64,000 nucleotides of DNA from Paraburkholderia sp. BL21I4N1 (GCF_002973525.1 NZ_PVEN01000004.1:310001-374000), one strand, 5' to 3'; counted from the stretch's first letter, positions 17,761 to 28,409 are shown. Numbers and translations are program-made. The notes: generated from the sequence alone by a model not told the origin.

Positions 17761-19308
17761 ATGACATCGCAAACCATCCGCTTTTATCACCAGGGGTCCG
17801 TCCGTGAGGTCACGGACGTCCCGGCGACGCGCACCGTGCTTCAGCACCTGCGCGAGGATTTGCGTTGCACGGGCACCAAGGAAGGCTGTGCGGAAGGCGA
17901 TTGCGGCGCCTGCACCGTCGTGATCGGCGAACTGGACGCCCACGGCGAGCTGGCGCTGAAAGCGGTCAACGCCTGCATCCAGTTCCTGCCCACGCTCGAC
18001 GGCCGCGCCCTCTTCACCGTCGAAGACCTGCGCGCCGCCGACGGCGCGCTACACCCCGTCCAGCAAGCCATGGTGGATTGCCACGGCTCCCAATGCGGTT
18101 TCTGCACGCCCGGCTTCGTCATGTCGATGTGGGCGCTGTACGAAAACCAGCCGGCCGCCGCTGGCCTGCCCACCCGCGACGAAATCAACGCCGCGCTATC
18201 CGGCAATCTGTGCCGCTGCACCGGCTACCGGCCGATCGTCGACGCGTCGCAGAAAATGTTCGACTACCCGCAATACCCGCGCGCGACGCTGGACCGGCGG
18301 GCCATCGCGGAACAATTGCGCGCGCTGCAACGCCACGACACGTTCGAATACCGCGCCCCCGACGCGCGCGGCGCCGCCTTCGGCTCGCCCGCCTTCCACG
18401 CGCCGGTATCGCTCGACGCCTTCGCCCGTCTGCGCGCCGAGCATCCGCAGGCGCGCCTGCTGGCCGGCAGCACCGACGTCGGCCTGTGGGTCACCAAGCA
18501 GTTCCGCGATCTCGGCGACATTCTGTACATCGGCAACGTCGCCGAATTGAAGACGATCGAGCGCGACGCGCAAACGCTGACGATCGGCGCCGCCGTCACG
18601 CTCGAAGACGCCTACGCCGCGCTCGCCGTCGATTACCCCGAACTCGCCGAACTGTGGACCCGCTTCGCGTCGCTGCCGATCCGCAACGCCGGCACGCTCG
18701 GCGGCAACGTCGCGAACGGTTCGCCGATCGGCGATTCGATGCCCGCGCTGCTCGCGCTCGACGCCGAAGTCGTGCTGCGTCACGGCCCGACAACCCGCAC
18801 GCTGCCGCTCGACGCGTTCTACCTCGGCTATCAGAAAACCGCGCTGGCAGCCGGCGAATTCGTCGCGGCATTGCGCGTGCCGCGCCCTGCGGCCACGCTG
18901 CGCTTTCGCACCTACAAAGTATCGAAACGCTACGATCAGGACATCTCGGCGGTGTGCGCGGCCTTTGCCTTGCAGATCGACGAAACCGGCACGATCCGGC
19001 AAGCCCGCATTGCGTTCGGCGGCATGGCGGCCACGCCGAAGCGCGCCGCGCAAACCGAAGCCGCCCTCACCGGCGCGGTATGGAACGAAAGCACGGCGCG
19101 GCAGGCCATGAACGCGCTCGTCGCCGATTACCAGCCGCTTAGCGACATGCGCGCGTCGAGCGCTTACCGGCTGAAGGTGGCGCGCAACGTGTTGTGGCGC
19201 TTCCACCTCGAAACGCGCGACGATGCGCCGCTCGCGCTGTGCGACGTGAATGCGTTTGCATTCGAGACCGGCGCACCGGACGCCCTCGTGGCGAAGGAGC
19301 CGTCGTGA
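17761..19308 (+). CDS. xdhA: Xanthine dehydrogenase, iron-sulfur/FAD subunit
   Basis: A 515-residue small subunit of bacterial xanthine dehydrogenase, which oxidises hypoxanthine and xanthine to urate. The plant-type 2Fe-2S domain is at the N-terminus (CTGTKEGCAEGDCGACTVV), followed by the second 2Fe-2S domain (CGFCTPGFVMSM and CRCTGYRPI). The FAD-binding CO-dehydrogenase-type domain (LLAGSTDVGLWVTKQ; IRNAGTLGGNVANGSPIGDS) and its C-terminal domain complete it. The ATG at 17761 begins just before the ferredoxin domain. Its stop overlaps the start of xdhB (TGATG), so the two subunits are translationally coupled. Confidence 0.95.
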   Translation: MTSQTIRFYHQGSVREVTDVPATRTVLQHLREDLRCTGTKEGCAEGDCGACTVVIGELDAHGELALKAVNACIQFLPTLDGRALFTVEDLRAADGALHPVQQAMVDCHGSQCGFCTPGFVMSMWALYENQPAAAGLPTRDEINAALSGNLCRCTGYRPIVDASQKMFDYPQYPRATLDRRAIAEQLRALQRHDTFEYRAPDARGAAFGSPAFHAPVSLDAFARLRAEHPQARLLAGSTDVGLWVTKQFRDLGDILYIGNVAELKTIERDAQTLTIGAAVTLEDAYAALAVDYPELAELWTRFASLPIRNAGTLGGNVANGSPIGDSMPALLALDAEVVLRHGPTTRTLPLDAFYLGYQKTALAAGEFVAALRVPRPAATLRFRTYKVSKRYDQDISAVCAAFALQIDETGTIRQARIAFGGMAATPKRAAQTEAALTGAVWNESTARQAMNALVADYQPLSDMRASSAYRLKVARNVLWRFHLETRDDAPLALCDVNAFAFETGAPDALVAKEPS

Positions 19309-21842
19309 TGAACCGCACCGATGCTTTCGTCGATCAGGCGGCGAGGCGTGCCGCGAAGGCGGCTGACCATAGCGCGAACCCAACCGCGCAAAGCCCCACG
19401 AAGCAGCCCGAAAAACCGGCAGAAAATCCGCTCGAAAAACCCGCCGCGCGCCCGCACGCCAGGCATATCGCCTCGCTGGAAAACGACACGGCAATCGGCG
19501 TCTCGCTGCCGCACGAATCCGCGGCGCTGCACGTCAGCGGCGAAGCCACCTACACCGACGACGTCGTCGAACTGCACGGCACGTTGCACGCCGCTCTCGG
19601 CTTGTCGCACCATGCGCATGCGCGCATCGTCTCCATGGATCTGGACGCGGTCAGACGAGCGCCCGGCGTGATCGCCGTGCTCACCGCCGACGATATCCCC
19701 GGCGAAAACAATTGCGGCCCGGTGCTGCACGACGACCCGATTCTCGCCGTCGACGAAGTGCTGTACCTCGGCCAACCGGTCTTCGCCGTGATCGCCGAAA
19801 GCCACGACCTCGCCCGCCGTGCCGCGGCGCTCGCGAAAAGCGACGACGTGATCCGCTACGAACCGCTCGAAGCGATCCTCACGCCCGCTGAAGCCAAGGC
19901 AAAGCAGCAATACGTCCTGCCGCCGCTGCATCTGAAGCGCGGCGAGCCGGCCGCGAAAATCGCCGCCGCGCCGCACCGGATCGCCGCCACGTTCGAAGTC
20001 GGCGGCCAGGAACAGTTTTATCTCGAAGGCCAGATCGCGTACGCCGTGCCGAAAGAAATGGACGGCATGCTGGTCTACAGTTCGACGCAGCATCCGAGCG
20101 AAATGCAGCAGGTGGTCGCGCATATGCTCGACTGGCCGGCGCATAGCGTGCTGTGCGAATGCCGGCGCATGGGCGGCGGCTTCGGCGGCAAGGAATCGCA
20201 ATCGGCACTGTTCGCCTGCGTGGCGTCGCTGGCCGCAAAACTGCTGCGTCGCCCGGTCAAACTGCGCGCCGATCGCGACGACGATTTCATGATTACCGGC
20301 AAGCGCCACGACGCGATTTATTCCTACGAAGCCGGCTTCGACGACACCGGCCGCATTCTCGGCGCGCGCGTCGAAATCGCATTGCGCGCGGGCTATTCCG
20401 CCGACCTCTCCGGCGCCGTCGCCACGCGCGCCGTGTGCCACTTCGACAACGCCTACTACCTCTCGGACGTCGACATCGTCGCCCTGTGCTGCAAGACGAA
20501 TACGCAGTCGAACACCGCGTTTCGCGGCTTCGGCGGTCCGCAAGGCGCGCTCGTGATGGAGGTGATGATAGACAGCATCGCGCGTCAGTTGAAGCGCGAT
20601 CCGCTCGACGTGCGCGTCGCCAATTACTACGGCATTGGCGAGCGCGATACGACGCCATACGGACAGCGCGTCGAAGACAACGTGATCGCGCCGCTCACCG
20701 ACGAGCTGCTCGACAGCAGCGACTATCGCGCGCGCCGCGCTGAAATCGCGGCCTTCAACGCAACGAGCCCGGTGCTGAAACGCGGTCTGTCGTTCTCGCC
20801 GGTGAAGTTCGGCATTTCGTTCAACGTGCCGTTTCTGAATCAGGCCGGCGCGCTGGTGCATGTGTACAAAGACGGTTCGGTGCTGGTCAACCACGGCGGC
20901 ACCGAGATGGGCCAGGGGCTCAACACGAAGGTCGCGCAGGTCGTGGCGAATGCATTGGGTTTGCCGCTCACGCGCGTGCGGGTCACGGCAACCGACACGT
21001 CGAAGATCGCCAACACCTCGGCCACCGCGGCATCGACCGGTAGCGATCTGAACGGCAAGGCCGCCGAAGCCGCCGCGCAAACCATTCGCGCGCGGCTCGC
21101 CGAACTCGCAGCGAAACAACTCGGCGGCCATGCGAACGACGTGCGCTTCATGCATGGCGAGGTATCGGTGAACGGCGGCGCGATGCCGTTCGAGCAACTG
21201 GTGAGCGCCGCGTACCTGGCGCGCGTGCAGTTGTGGTCGGACGGTTTTTACACCACGCCGAAGGTGCATTGGGATGCGAAAACGCTAACCGGTCATCCGT
21301 TTTATTACTTTGCATACGGTGCGGCGGTGTCGGAAGTCGTGATCGACACGCTGACCGGCGAATGGAAACTGGTGCGCGCGGACGTGCTGCACGACGCCGG
21401 CCAGTCGATCAATCCGGCAATCGACATCGGCCAGGTGGAAGGCGGCTTCATTCAAGGCATGGGCTGGCTCACCACCGAAGAACTATGGTGGAACCGCGAC
21501 GGCCGTCTGATGACGCACGCGCCGTCCACGTACAAGATTCCGGCGGTGAGCGACACGCCCGCGGCGTTCCACGTGCAGCTTTATCAGAACCGCAACGCCG
21601 AGCCGACCGTGTTCCACTCGAAGGCGGTCGGCGAGCCGCCGTTGTTGCTGCCGTTCTCGGTGTTTCTGGCGATTCGCGACGCCATCGCGGCCGCCGTGCC
21701 GCACGCGCGGCAAGCACCGCCGCTGCGCGCACCGGCCACGCCCGAGGCGATTCTCGACGCGCTGGACGCATTACACGCGGCGAGCGACACGCAACCGCCC
21801 GACCCAAGACCGGAACCCGCTGAATCGAGCAACACGACGTGA
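19308..21842 (+). CDS. xdhB: Xanthine dehydrogenase, molybdopterin subunit
   Basis: An 844-residue large subunit that binds the molybdenum cofactor. An atypical Lys/Pro/Ala-rich N-terminal extension of ~50 residues precedes the conserved start (IGVSLPHESAALHVSGEATYTDD). Cofactor and substrate motifs are present: MGGGFGGKESQ, the Arg-containing TAFRGFGGPQG, HGGTEMGQGLNTK, and the catalytic Glu region near VVGEPPLLL-type KAVGEPPLLLPFSV. Overlap with xdhA fixes the start at 19308. XdhC for cofactor insertion follows 125 bp downstream. Confidence 0.95.
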   Translation: MNRTDAFVDQAARRAAKAADHSANPTAQSPTKQPEKPAENPLEKPAARPHARHIASLENDTAIGVSLPHESAALHVSGEATYTDDVVELHGTLHAALGLSHHAHARIVSMDLDAVRRAPGVIAVLTADDIPGENNCGPVLHDDPILAVDEVLYLGQPVFAVIAESHDLARRAAALAKSDDVIRYEPLEAILTPAEAKAKQQYVLPPLHLKRGEPAAKIAAAPHRIAATFEVGGQEQFYLEGQIAYAVPKEMDGMLVYSSTQHPSEMQQVVAHMLDWPAHSVLCECRRMGGGFGGKESQSALFACVASLAAKLLRRPVKLRADRDDDFMITGKRHDAIYSYEAGFDDTGRILGARVEIALRAGYSADLSGAVATRAVCHFDNAYYLSDVDIVALCCKTNTQSNTAFRGFGGPQGALVMEVMIDSIARQLKRDPLDVRVANYYGIGERDTTPYGQRVEDNVIAPLTDELLDSSDYRARRAEIAAFNATSPVLKRGLSFSPVKFGISFNVPFLNQAGALVHVYKDGSVLVNHGGTEMGQGLNTKVAQVVANALGLPLTRVRVTATDTSKIANTSATAASTGSDLNGKAAEAAAQTIRARLAELAAKQLGGHANDVRFMHGEVSVNGGAMPFEQLVSAAYLARVQLWSDGFYTTPKVHWDAKTLTGHPFYYFAYGAAVSEVVIDTLTGEWKLVRADVLHDAGQSINPAIDIGQVEGGFIQGMGWLTTEELWWNRDGRLMTHAPSTYKIPAVSDTPAAFHVQLYQNRNAEPTVFHSKAVGEPPLLLPFSVFLAIRDAIAAAVPHARQAPPLRAPATPEAILDALDALHAASDTQPPDPRPEPAESSNTT

Positions 21843-21967
21843 CGAACGTGAATCGAAACGCATGAACCGAACCACCCGAACCACGGCCCCACGCGACACG
21901 AACGCGCCGGACCACACTCAACCGGCCGCACGGACACCCCGCGCGGCCCTGTATGGAGAACAGCCGG

Positions 21968-22984
21968 ATGCAAGCCTGGCTACCTGACCTGCAACATCTG
22001 CTCGCGCATGGCGACGCCGCCGTGCTGGTCACGGTCGCGCGCGTCGAAGGTTCGGCGCCGCGCGAAGCCGGCACCAAGATGATCGTCACGCGCGAATCGG
22101 CGAAACACACCATTGGCGGCGGCCACCTCGAATGGAAAGCGATCGAGACCGCCCGCCAGGTGTTGCGCGACGGCATGCGCTCGCCGCACATGCGCCGGCT
22201 GGAGCGTTTCGCGCTCGGCCCGAGCCTCGGCCAATGCTGCGGCGGCGCGGTGATTCTGGCGTTCGAGCGGCTCGACATCGGCGATCTCGGCTGGATCACG
22301 TCGCTCGCGAAACGCGTGGCCGCGGGCCAATCGACGGTGCGTAGCGTATCATTCGGCCCCGCACCGGATGCGGTGATGCTGTCCGACCCCGAGCCGGGTG
22401 TCGACGCCGCCGACTGCCTGCTGTGGGACGGCGCCGGCTTCGACGACAGCGGCGCGCTGCTCACCGAGACCATCGCGCCAGGCGACTTTTCGGTCGTGCT
22501 GTTCGGCGCCGGTCACGTAGGCGCGGCGCTGGTTCGCGTGCTGGCCACGCTGCCCTGCGCGGTGCGCTGGGTGGACGAGCGCGACGCGCAGTTTCCGCCG
22601 GCCGAATTGCTGCACGCGGCCAACGTGAAAATCGATCCGAACGACGCCCCCGACGAAGCCATCGACCAGGCGTTGCCGAACACGTACTTCATCGTGATGA
22701 CGCATAACCACGCGCTCGATCTCGAACTGGCCGAGCGGATTCTGCGGCGTGGCGATTTCGCCTTCTTCGGCATGATCGGCTCGCACAGCAAGCGCAAGCA
22801 GTTCGAACACCGGCTCGCCGCACGCGGTCTCGACCCGGCGCTGATCGGGCGGATGAAGTGCCCGCTCGGCGTGGACGGCATCGTCGACAAGTCGCCGGAA
22901 ATCATCGCGATCTCGGCGGCGGCGCAGGTGTTGCAAGCCGTCGAGGCGAACGCAAGCCTGCATCACGCGACGCATACGGTTTGA
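21968..22984 (+). CDS. xdhC: Xanthine dehydrogenase accessory protein XdhC
   Basis: A 338-residue molybdenum-cofactor chaperone that binds Moco, promotes its sulfuration and inserts it into the XdhAB enzyme. The N-terminal XdhC/CoxI domain has the VARVEGSAPREAGTKMIVT and TIGGGHLEWKAIETA motifs and the CCGG pair (GQCCGGAVILAFE). The C-terminal Rossmann domain carries VVLFGAGHVGAALVRVL and MIGSHSKRKQFEHRL. I prefer the ATG at 21968 since GGAG lies 9 bases upstream; 21953 is an alternative. Third gene of the purine block. Confidence 0.93.
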   Translation: MQAWLPDLQHLLAHGDAAVLVTVARVEGSAPREAGTKMIVTRESAKHTIGGGHLEWKAIETARQVLRDGMRSPHMRRLERFALGPSLGQCCGGAVILAFERLDIGDLGWITSLAKRVAAGQSTVRSVSFGPAPDAVMLSDPEPGVDAADCLLWDGAGFDDSGALLTETIAPGDFSVVLFGAGHVGAALVRVLATLPCAVRWVDERDAQFPPAELLHAANVKIDPNDAPDEAIDQALPNTYFIVMTHNHALDLELAERILRRGDFAFFGMIGSHSKRKQFEHRLAARGLDPALIGRMKCPLGVDGIVDKSPEIIAISAAAQVLQAVEANASLHHATHTV

Positions 22985-23060
22985 CACGAGGCGCCTTGTC
23001 CGACAGCCCTCAGATAAGGCGACGGCATCCAGTGCGAACCGACTCCAACATCACCCCTGA

Positions 23061-24119
<1,059 letters not shown>

Positions 24120-24224
24120 CGGGCCGACGTATAGCAGCCGGCGGCGGCACGCTCTCTACGGAGAACGCAGTCGAAACACCGTCGCCAGGCTGTTCAGCTT
24201 CCCACAATCGGAGACGGTTTTTCC

Positions 24225-25589
24225 ATGACTCATTCGGCCAACCCGGCTAAAGCAGGCCAATCGGCATTTCGTGCGCAACTGCTGACCTTCAACGGCGATC
24301 CCGCGCAATCGCCCAATGCGGCGGTCTTCAACGAAGACGGCTTGCTGATCGTCGAAGACGGTCACGTGGTCGCGGCCGGCGCGTATGCGGCGCTCGCGTC
24401 GCAACTCGCGCCCGGCACCCAGGTGCAGGACATGCGCGACAAGCTGATCGTGCCGGGCTTCATCGACACGCACATTCACTATCCGCAGACCGACATGATC
24501 GCGTCGCCGGCGCCGGGTTTGCTGCCGTGGCTCGACACGTACACGTTCCCGACCGAACGGCGCTTTGCCGATCCGGCGTATGCGCGCGACACGGCGAGCT
24601 TTTTCGTCGAGGAACTGCTGGCTTGCGGCACGACCACCGCGCTGGTGTATTGCACAGTCCATAAGGAATCCGCCGACGCGCTCTTCACCGAGAGCGAAGC
24701 GCGCAATCTGCGGATGGTGGCCGGCAAGGTGCTGATGGACCGCCATTGCCCCGAGTTCCTGCAAGACACGCCGCAATCGGGCTATGACGACAGCGCCGAA
24801 CTGATCGGCCGCTGGCACAACCGTGGCCGTCAGATGTACGCGCTCACGCCGCGTTTCGCACCCACATCGACCGAAGCGCAACTCGAAGCGTGCGGTGTGC
24901 TGGCGAAAGAGCATGCGGACATTTTCATCCAGAGCCACGTCGCGGAAAACACCGACGAAGTGAAGTGGGTCGCCGATCTGTTCCCGGGCCACCGCAGCTA
25001 TCTGGATATTTACGATCATTACGGGCTGCTGCGCCGCCGCGCGGTGTACGGCCATTGCATCTACCTCGACGAGGAAGACCGCAAGCGCATGGCGCAAACC
25101 GGCGCGGTCGCGTCGCACTGCCCGACGTCGAATCTGTTCCTCGGCAGCGGCTTGTTCGACTTCGACAAGGCCGACGCGGCCGGCATGCCGATCGCACTGG
25201 CCACCGACGTCGGCGGCGGCACGTCGTTCTCGATGCTGCAAACCATGAACGAAGCACACAAGGTCGCGCGTCTCACCGGCCACCATCTGACCGCCACGCG
25301 GATGTTCTATCTGGCCACCGCCGGCGCCGCCGAAGCGCTCGACCTCGCGGATAAAGTCGGCACGTTGAAGCCGAAGTCGGAGGCGGACTTCGTCGTGCTC
25401 GATCCGCAAGCAACGCCGCTGCTCGCACGCCGCACCGCGCGCACCGAATCGCTGGAAGAGTTGCTGTTCGCGTTCGCGCTGCTCGGCGACGACCGCGCGA
25501 TCTATGAGACGTATGCGGCCGGCAAGCGCGTGCATCGCCGCGACGATGTGCGGGTGCATGCACCGCGTACGGCACGGATCGCAGCATAA
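24225..25589 (+). CDS. guaD: Guanine deaminase
   Basis: A 454-residue amidohydrolase that converts guanine to xanthine. Zinc-binding motifs are PGFIDTHIHYPQTDM, the later QSHVAEN and YGHCIYL His residues, and the metal Asp in ATDVGGGTSFSM. The pattern PGLLPWLDTYTFPTERRF is characteristic of guanine deaminases. Its product feeds XdhAB, so the five genes from xdhA to guaD form one purine catabolic block. It ends at a perfect hairpin terminator. Confidence 0.94.
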   Translation: MTHSANPAKAGQSAFRAQLLTFNGDPAQSPNAAVFNEDGLLIVEDGHVVAAGAYAALASQLAPGTQVQDMRDKLIVPGFIDTHIHYPQTDMIASPAPGLLPWLDTYTFPTERRFADPAYARDTASFFVEELLACGTTTALVYCTVHKESADALFTESEARNLRMVAGKVLMDRHCPEFLQDTPQSGYDDSAELIGRWHNRGRQMYALTPRFAPTSTEAQLEACGVLAKEHADIFIQSHVAENTDEVKWVADLFPGHRSYLDIYDHYGLLRRRAVYGHCIYLDEEDRKRMAQTGAVASHCPTSNLFLGSGLFDFDKADAAGMPIALATDVGGGTSFSMLQTMNEAHKVARLTGHHLTATRMFYLATAGAAEALDLADKVGTLKPKSEADFVVLDPQATPLLARRTARTESLEELLFAFALLGDDRAIYETYAAGKRVHRRDDVRVHAPRTARIAA

Positions 25590-25610
25590 CCATCGCCACG
25601 GCGGAATGAA

Positions 25611-25643
25611 AAAACGGCGCTTCGATTTCGAAGCGCCGTTTTT
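25611..25643. terminator. Bidirectional rho-independent terminator
   Basis: AAAACGGCGCTTCG and CGAAGCGCCGTTTTT form a perfect hairpin with A and T flanks. It lies between guaD and the convergent flavoprotein gene of the pigment cluster and closes both. Confidence 0.92.
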
Positions 25644-25694
25644 CCTTGGCTTATGCCGTGGCACGTGGCAACGGCGACGGTGACGACAATCCGC

Positions 25695-26966
25695 TCAACG
25701 CTGCGTACACACCTCGTGCAACGCATTCAGCCGCCGCACCGGATCCGCGACATACGGATTCGACTCGTCCCACGCATAACCCGCCAGCACCGCGGCAATC
25801 ATCCGCCGGATCGACGGCGCCTGATCCGGATAAAAGATGATGTCCTGCAACGCGCCCGTATACCAACGCTCGACAAACGCGCGGAACGTATCGATACCCT
25901 TGCGCAACGGCACGTCGTAAGCGGCGGACCAGTCGACCTCTTCGCCGTCCAGTTGACGGTTCAAGGTCTCGACCGCGAGATGCGCGGAGCGCAACGCGAT
26001 CGTCACGCCCGACGAGAACACCGGATCGAGAAACTCGCCCGCATTGCCGAGCAACGCGTAACCCGGGCCATGCAAACGCTCCACGTTGGCCGCATAACCG
26101 CCGATATGCCGTACCGGCATCAGGAACGGCGCGTTGCCGATCAGCCGGTTGAACGTTGGCTCCTGCTGGATCAATTCGCGCAGCTTCGCGTCGCGCTCCG
26201 CTTCCGGCGTCTCGAGGAAACTCGCCTCCGCCACGCAGCCCACCGACGAACGGCCACCCGCCAGCGGAATCATCCAGAACCACACGTCGCGGCGCTCCGG
26301 ATGGGTCGCCACGCAAATCTTGTTGCGGTCGGTGACGCCGGCCGGAATGCCGTCCTGCACGTGCGTGAAAATCGCGGCGCGCGTGGGCATGCGCGTCGGC
26401 GCTTCGAGGTTCAGCAGGCGCGGCAGCACGCGGCCGAAGCCGCTCGCGTCAAGCACGAAACGCGCTTCGATCTGATACGCGTGATCCGCCTCGTCGATCA
26501 CATCGACGAGTGGCCTCGCGCCGGTGTGAACCGCGCGCACCGCATGACCGAAGCGCACGTCGGCGCCCTGTTCCGCCGCACAGCGAATCAGAATGTCGTC
26601 GAACACCGCGCGTTCGACCTGGTACGTGGTGCCCCAGCCCGGCGAATGCTTGTCGCGGAAATCGAACGCCGACGACTTGTCACGATAGATGAAATGCGCG
26701 CCGTTCTTGTACTGGAAGCCGGCCTCGACCACGGCCTGCAGCATGCCGGCTTCTTCGAGGTAGGCCATGCTCTGCGGCAGCAGGCTCTCGCCGATCGAGA
26801 AACGCGGAAAATGCTGGCGCTCCAGCACCAGCACGGAACGACCCGCTTTGCGCAGCAGCGCTGCCGCAACCGCGCCCGCCGGACCCGCGCCGATGATCGC
26901 GACATCGACGCTAGTGCGCTCTGACGTGTGTGTAGTCAAATTTGCCTCAAATCGTTTGCTTGCCAT
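25695..26966 (-). CDS. FAD-dependent oxidoreductase, flavin-dependent halogenase-like
   Basis: A 423-residue flavoprotein with an FAD Rossmann motif (VAIIGAGPAGAVAAALL) and the halogenase-family segment RFSIGESLLPQSMAYLEEAGML. The WxWxIP motif of flavin-dependent halogenases is present as WFWMIP (residues ~218-223). In a plain comparison with tryptophan halogenases, the position of the catalytic Lys is Ala (GESLLPQSMA), so halogenation is not certain and a desaturase-like role is possible. Proteins of this class occur beside xanthomonadin and other aryl polyene clusters, and some xanthomonadins are brominated. It is divergent from the methyltransferase gene, with a palindrome between them. 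Confidence 0.78.
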   Translation of the reverse strand: MASKRFEANLTTHTSERTSVDVAIIGAGPAGAVAAALLRKAGRSVLVLERQHFPRFSIGESLLPQSMAYLEEAGMLQAVVEAGFQYKNGAHFIYRDKSSAFDFRDKHSPGWGTTYQVERAVFDDILIRCAAEQGADVRFGHAVRAVHTGARPLVDVIDEADHAYQIEARFVLDASGFGRVLPRLLNLEAPTRMPTRAAIFTHVQDGIPAGVTDRNKICVATHPERRDVWFWMIPLAGGRSSVGCVAEASFLETPEAERDAKLRELIQQEPTFNRLIGNAPFLMPVRHIGGYAANVERLHGPGYALLGNAGEFLDPVFSSGVTIALRSAHLAVETLNRQLDGEEVDWSAAYDVPLRKGIDTFRAFVERWYTGALQDIIFYPDQAPSIRRMIAAVLAGYAWDESNPYVADPVRRLNALHEVCTQR

Positions 26967-26967
26967 G

Positions 26968-26984
26968 TGCAGCGTTACGCTGCA
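26968..26984. promoter_or_regulatory. Palindrome in the divergent flavoprotein/methyltransferase region
   Basis: TGCAGCGTTACGCTGCA is a 17-bp perfect palindrome (7-bp arms around TTA) directly upstream of the flavoprotein start codon, in a 109-bp divergent gap. The symmetry and position suggest an operator for both genes. No regulator gene is seen next to it. Confidence 0.4.
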
Positions 26985-27075
26985 TCCTTACTTCTCGTTA
27001 CAATTGCCTGCTAAACGCCCCGCATGAAACGCGCCCGGGGCACAGCAAAAACAAAATTTCGCCGCGGAGTCCAGC

Positions 27076-27804
27076 GTGTCGCCATCCGAAACATCCAGCG
27101 TGCCGTACGTGCCCGAAACGGCCTTCGGCATCTGGTTCCTGCGTACCCACACGTGGGAACACCACGTCCTGCGGGTCGCCATCAACGACCTCAAACGCCT
27201 GATCGACACACCGTTGCCGGCCGCGCCGGTAATCGTCGACGTCGGCTGCGGACAAGGCATTTCGTTCCGGCTGCTCGCCGAGGCGTTCAAGCCGCGGCGC
27301 ATCGTCGGCGTCGATTTCCATGAGGCGTCGCTGGCGCTCGCCACGAACGCGGCCAACGCGTGCCGCGCCCAGTGCGCCGATATCGACGTGCTGCACGGCG
27401 ACTGCGCGCAACTGCCGTTGCCCGACGCCAGCGCCGACGTCGTGTTCTGCCATCAAACCTTCCATCACCTCGTCGAGCAGGACCGCGCGCTCGCCGAATT
27501 CCGCCGCGTGCTCAAACCGGGCGGCGTGCTGCTGTTCGCCGAATCCACCGACGCGTACATCAAGTCGTGGGTGATCCGGCTGCTGTTCCGTCATCCGATG
27601 CATGTGCAAAAGAGCGCCGACGGCTACCTCGACATGATCCGCCGTGGCGGCTTCAGCTTCACCCAGCGCAACGTTTCGTTGCCTTACCTGTGGTGGAGCC
27701 GCGCGAAAGACTTCGGTCTGTTCGAACGCATCGGGCTGTCCCATCCGCGGCCCGGCAAGCGTCGCGAGACGCTGGTCAATGTCGCGGCGGTGAAGGCCGG
27801 TTAA
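27076..27804 (+). CDS. Class I SAM-dependent methyltransferase of the pigment locus
   Basis: A 242-residue methyltransferase. SAM-binding motif I is VIVDVGCGQGISFRLL, followed by an acidic residue at GVDFHEA. Post-motif segments (VLHGDCAQLPLPDASADVVFCHQTFHHL and EFRRVLKPGGVLLFAES) are of the UbiE/COQ5-like type. It begins with GTG at 27076, seven bases after a GCGGAG ribosome binding site. It is the only plus-strand gene of the pigment locus; aryl polyene clusters usually carry such an enzyme, thought to methylate the aryl head group. That role is family-level inference. Confidence 0.85.
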   Translation: MSPSETSSVPYVPETAFGIWFLRTHTWEHHVLRVAINDLKRLIDTPLPAAPVIVDVGCGQGISFRLLAEAFKPRRIVGVDFHEASLALATNAANACRAQCADIDVLHGDCAQLPLPDASADVVFCHQTFHHLVEQDRALAEFRRVLKPGGVLLFAESTDAYIKSWVIRLLFRHPMHVQKSADGYLDMIRRGGFSFTQRNVSLPYLWWSRAKDFGLFERIGLSHPRPGKRRETLVNVAAVKAG

Positions 27805-27817
27805 AGCGCGCTTTAAC
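27802..27817. repeat. Short palindrome at the methyltransferase stop
   Basis: TTAAAGCGCGCTTTAA is a perfect 16-bp palindrome overlapping the stop codon. It lacks a T run, so it is not a clear terminator. Confidence 0.4.
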
Positions 27818-27965
27818 GCACGTCAAAGTCCTTTAAGCACGAATCAAACCTGCTACCTGCTACCTGCTTATCTGCCTTAGCGGCGCAAGGCGCCGGCATC
27901 CACCGCCGCCTTGCCGCCTTGATGCTTCGCGGCACCGCATGGCGCCGCGTCCAACCCGCCTGCCC

Positions 27966-28409
27966 TTACTTGCGCAACGTCACCACGTCGCCCGTCAATG
28001 CCACACCGGCAATCACCGCACCCGCACCGCACGTGAACTCGGTCGCGCTCTCACGCAATTCGTTCTTGTAGTTGCTCTTGATGTTGATCACCGCGTTGCC
28101 GCCTTCCTTGCGCGCGCGTTCCTGCAATTCGATCACCGCCGACAGGAACACGTGCTGGCACGCCTGCAGGTCGCTCTTGCCGAATGCGTTGGTCTTCTTG
28201 TTGGTGGCGAATTCACCCATCGACTTGACGACCGCCGCATGGCGTTGCCCCGCGAAATACAGGCCGATATCGTCGCTGACCTTGCCGGGTTCGCTGTGCA
28301 ACGCGGCGTCGATCGGGTAGTTGTCGACGGTGTCGCGTGCGAAAGCCGGTGCGGCGCAGAGCGTGGCGAACGAAGCGATCAGTGCTGCACACATCAGATG
28401 GCGTTTCAT
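27966..28409 (-). CDS. Small secreted protein of the pigment locus, paralogue 1
   Basis: A 147-residue protein with a clear signal peptide ending near APAFA. The mature part has no membrane helix and ends in a conserved block (NAVINIKSNYKNELRESATEFTCG). The same block recurs in the neighbouring gene product (NAVIDVQTRFHSTETNSPTDFTCG), so the two are tandem paralogues. Similar proteins near aryl polyene clusters have, as far as I recall, been labelled excinuclease ATPase subunit; there is no Walker or ABC motif here, so that name would be wrong. It is probably periplasmic, function unknown. Confidence 0.8.
   Translation of the reverse strand: MKRHLMCAALIASFATLCAAPAFARDTVDNYPIDAALHSEPGKVSDDIGLYFAGQRHAAVVKSMGEFATNKKTNAFGKSDLQACQHVFLSAVIELQERARKEGGNAVINIKSNYKNELRESATEFTCGAGAVIAGVALTGDVVTLRK

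Noticed and set aside
19164..21269. A 701-codon open frame antisense to xdhB
   Set aside because: Covers the conserved xdhB gene entirely; Arg/His/Gln-rich product with no start context.
27842..27870. Short tandem repeat CTGCTAC
   Set aside because: Fewer than three full copies and no link with a gene; likely chance or slippage.
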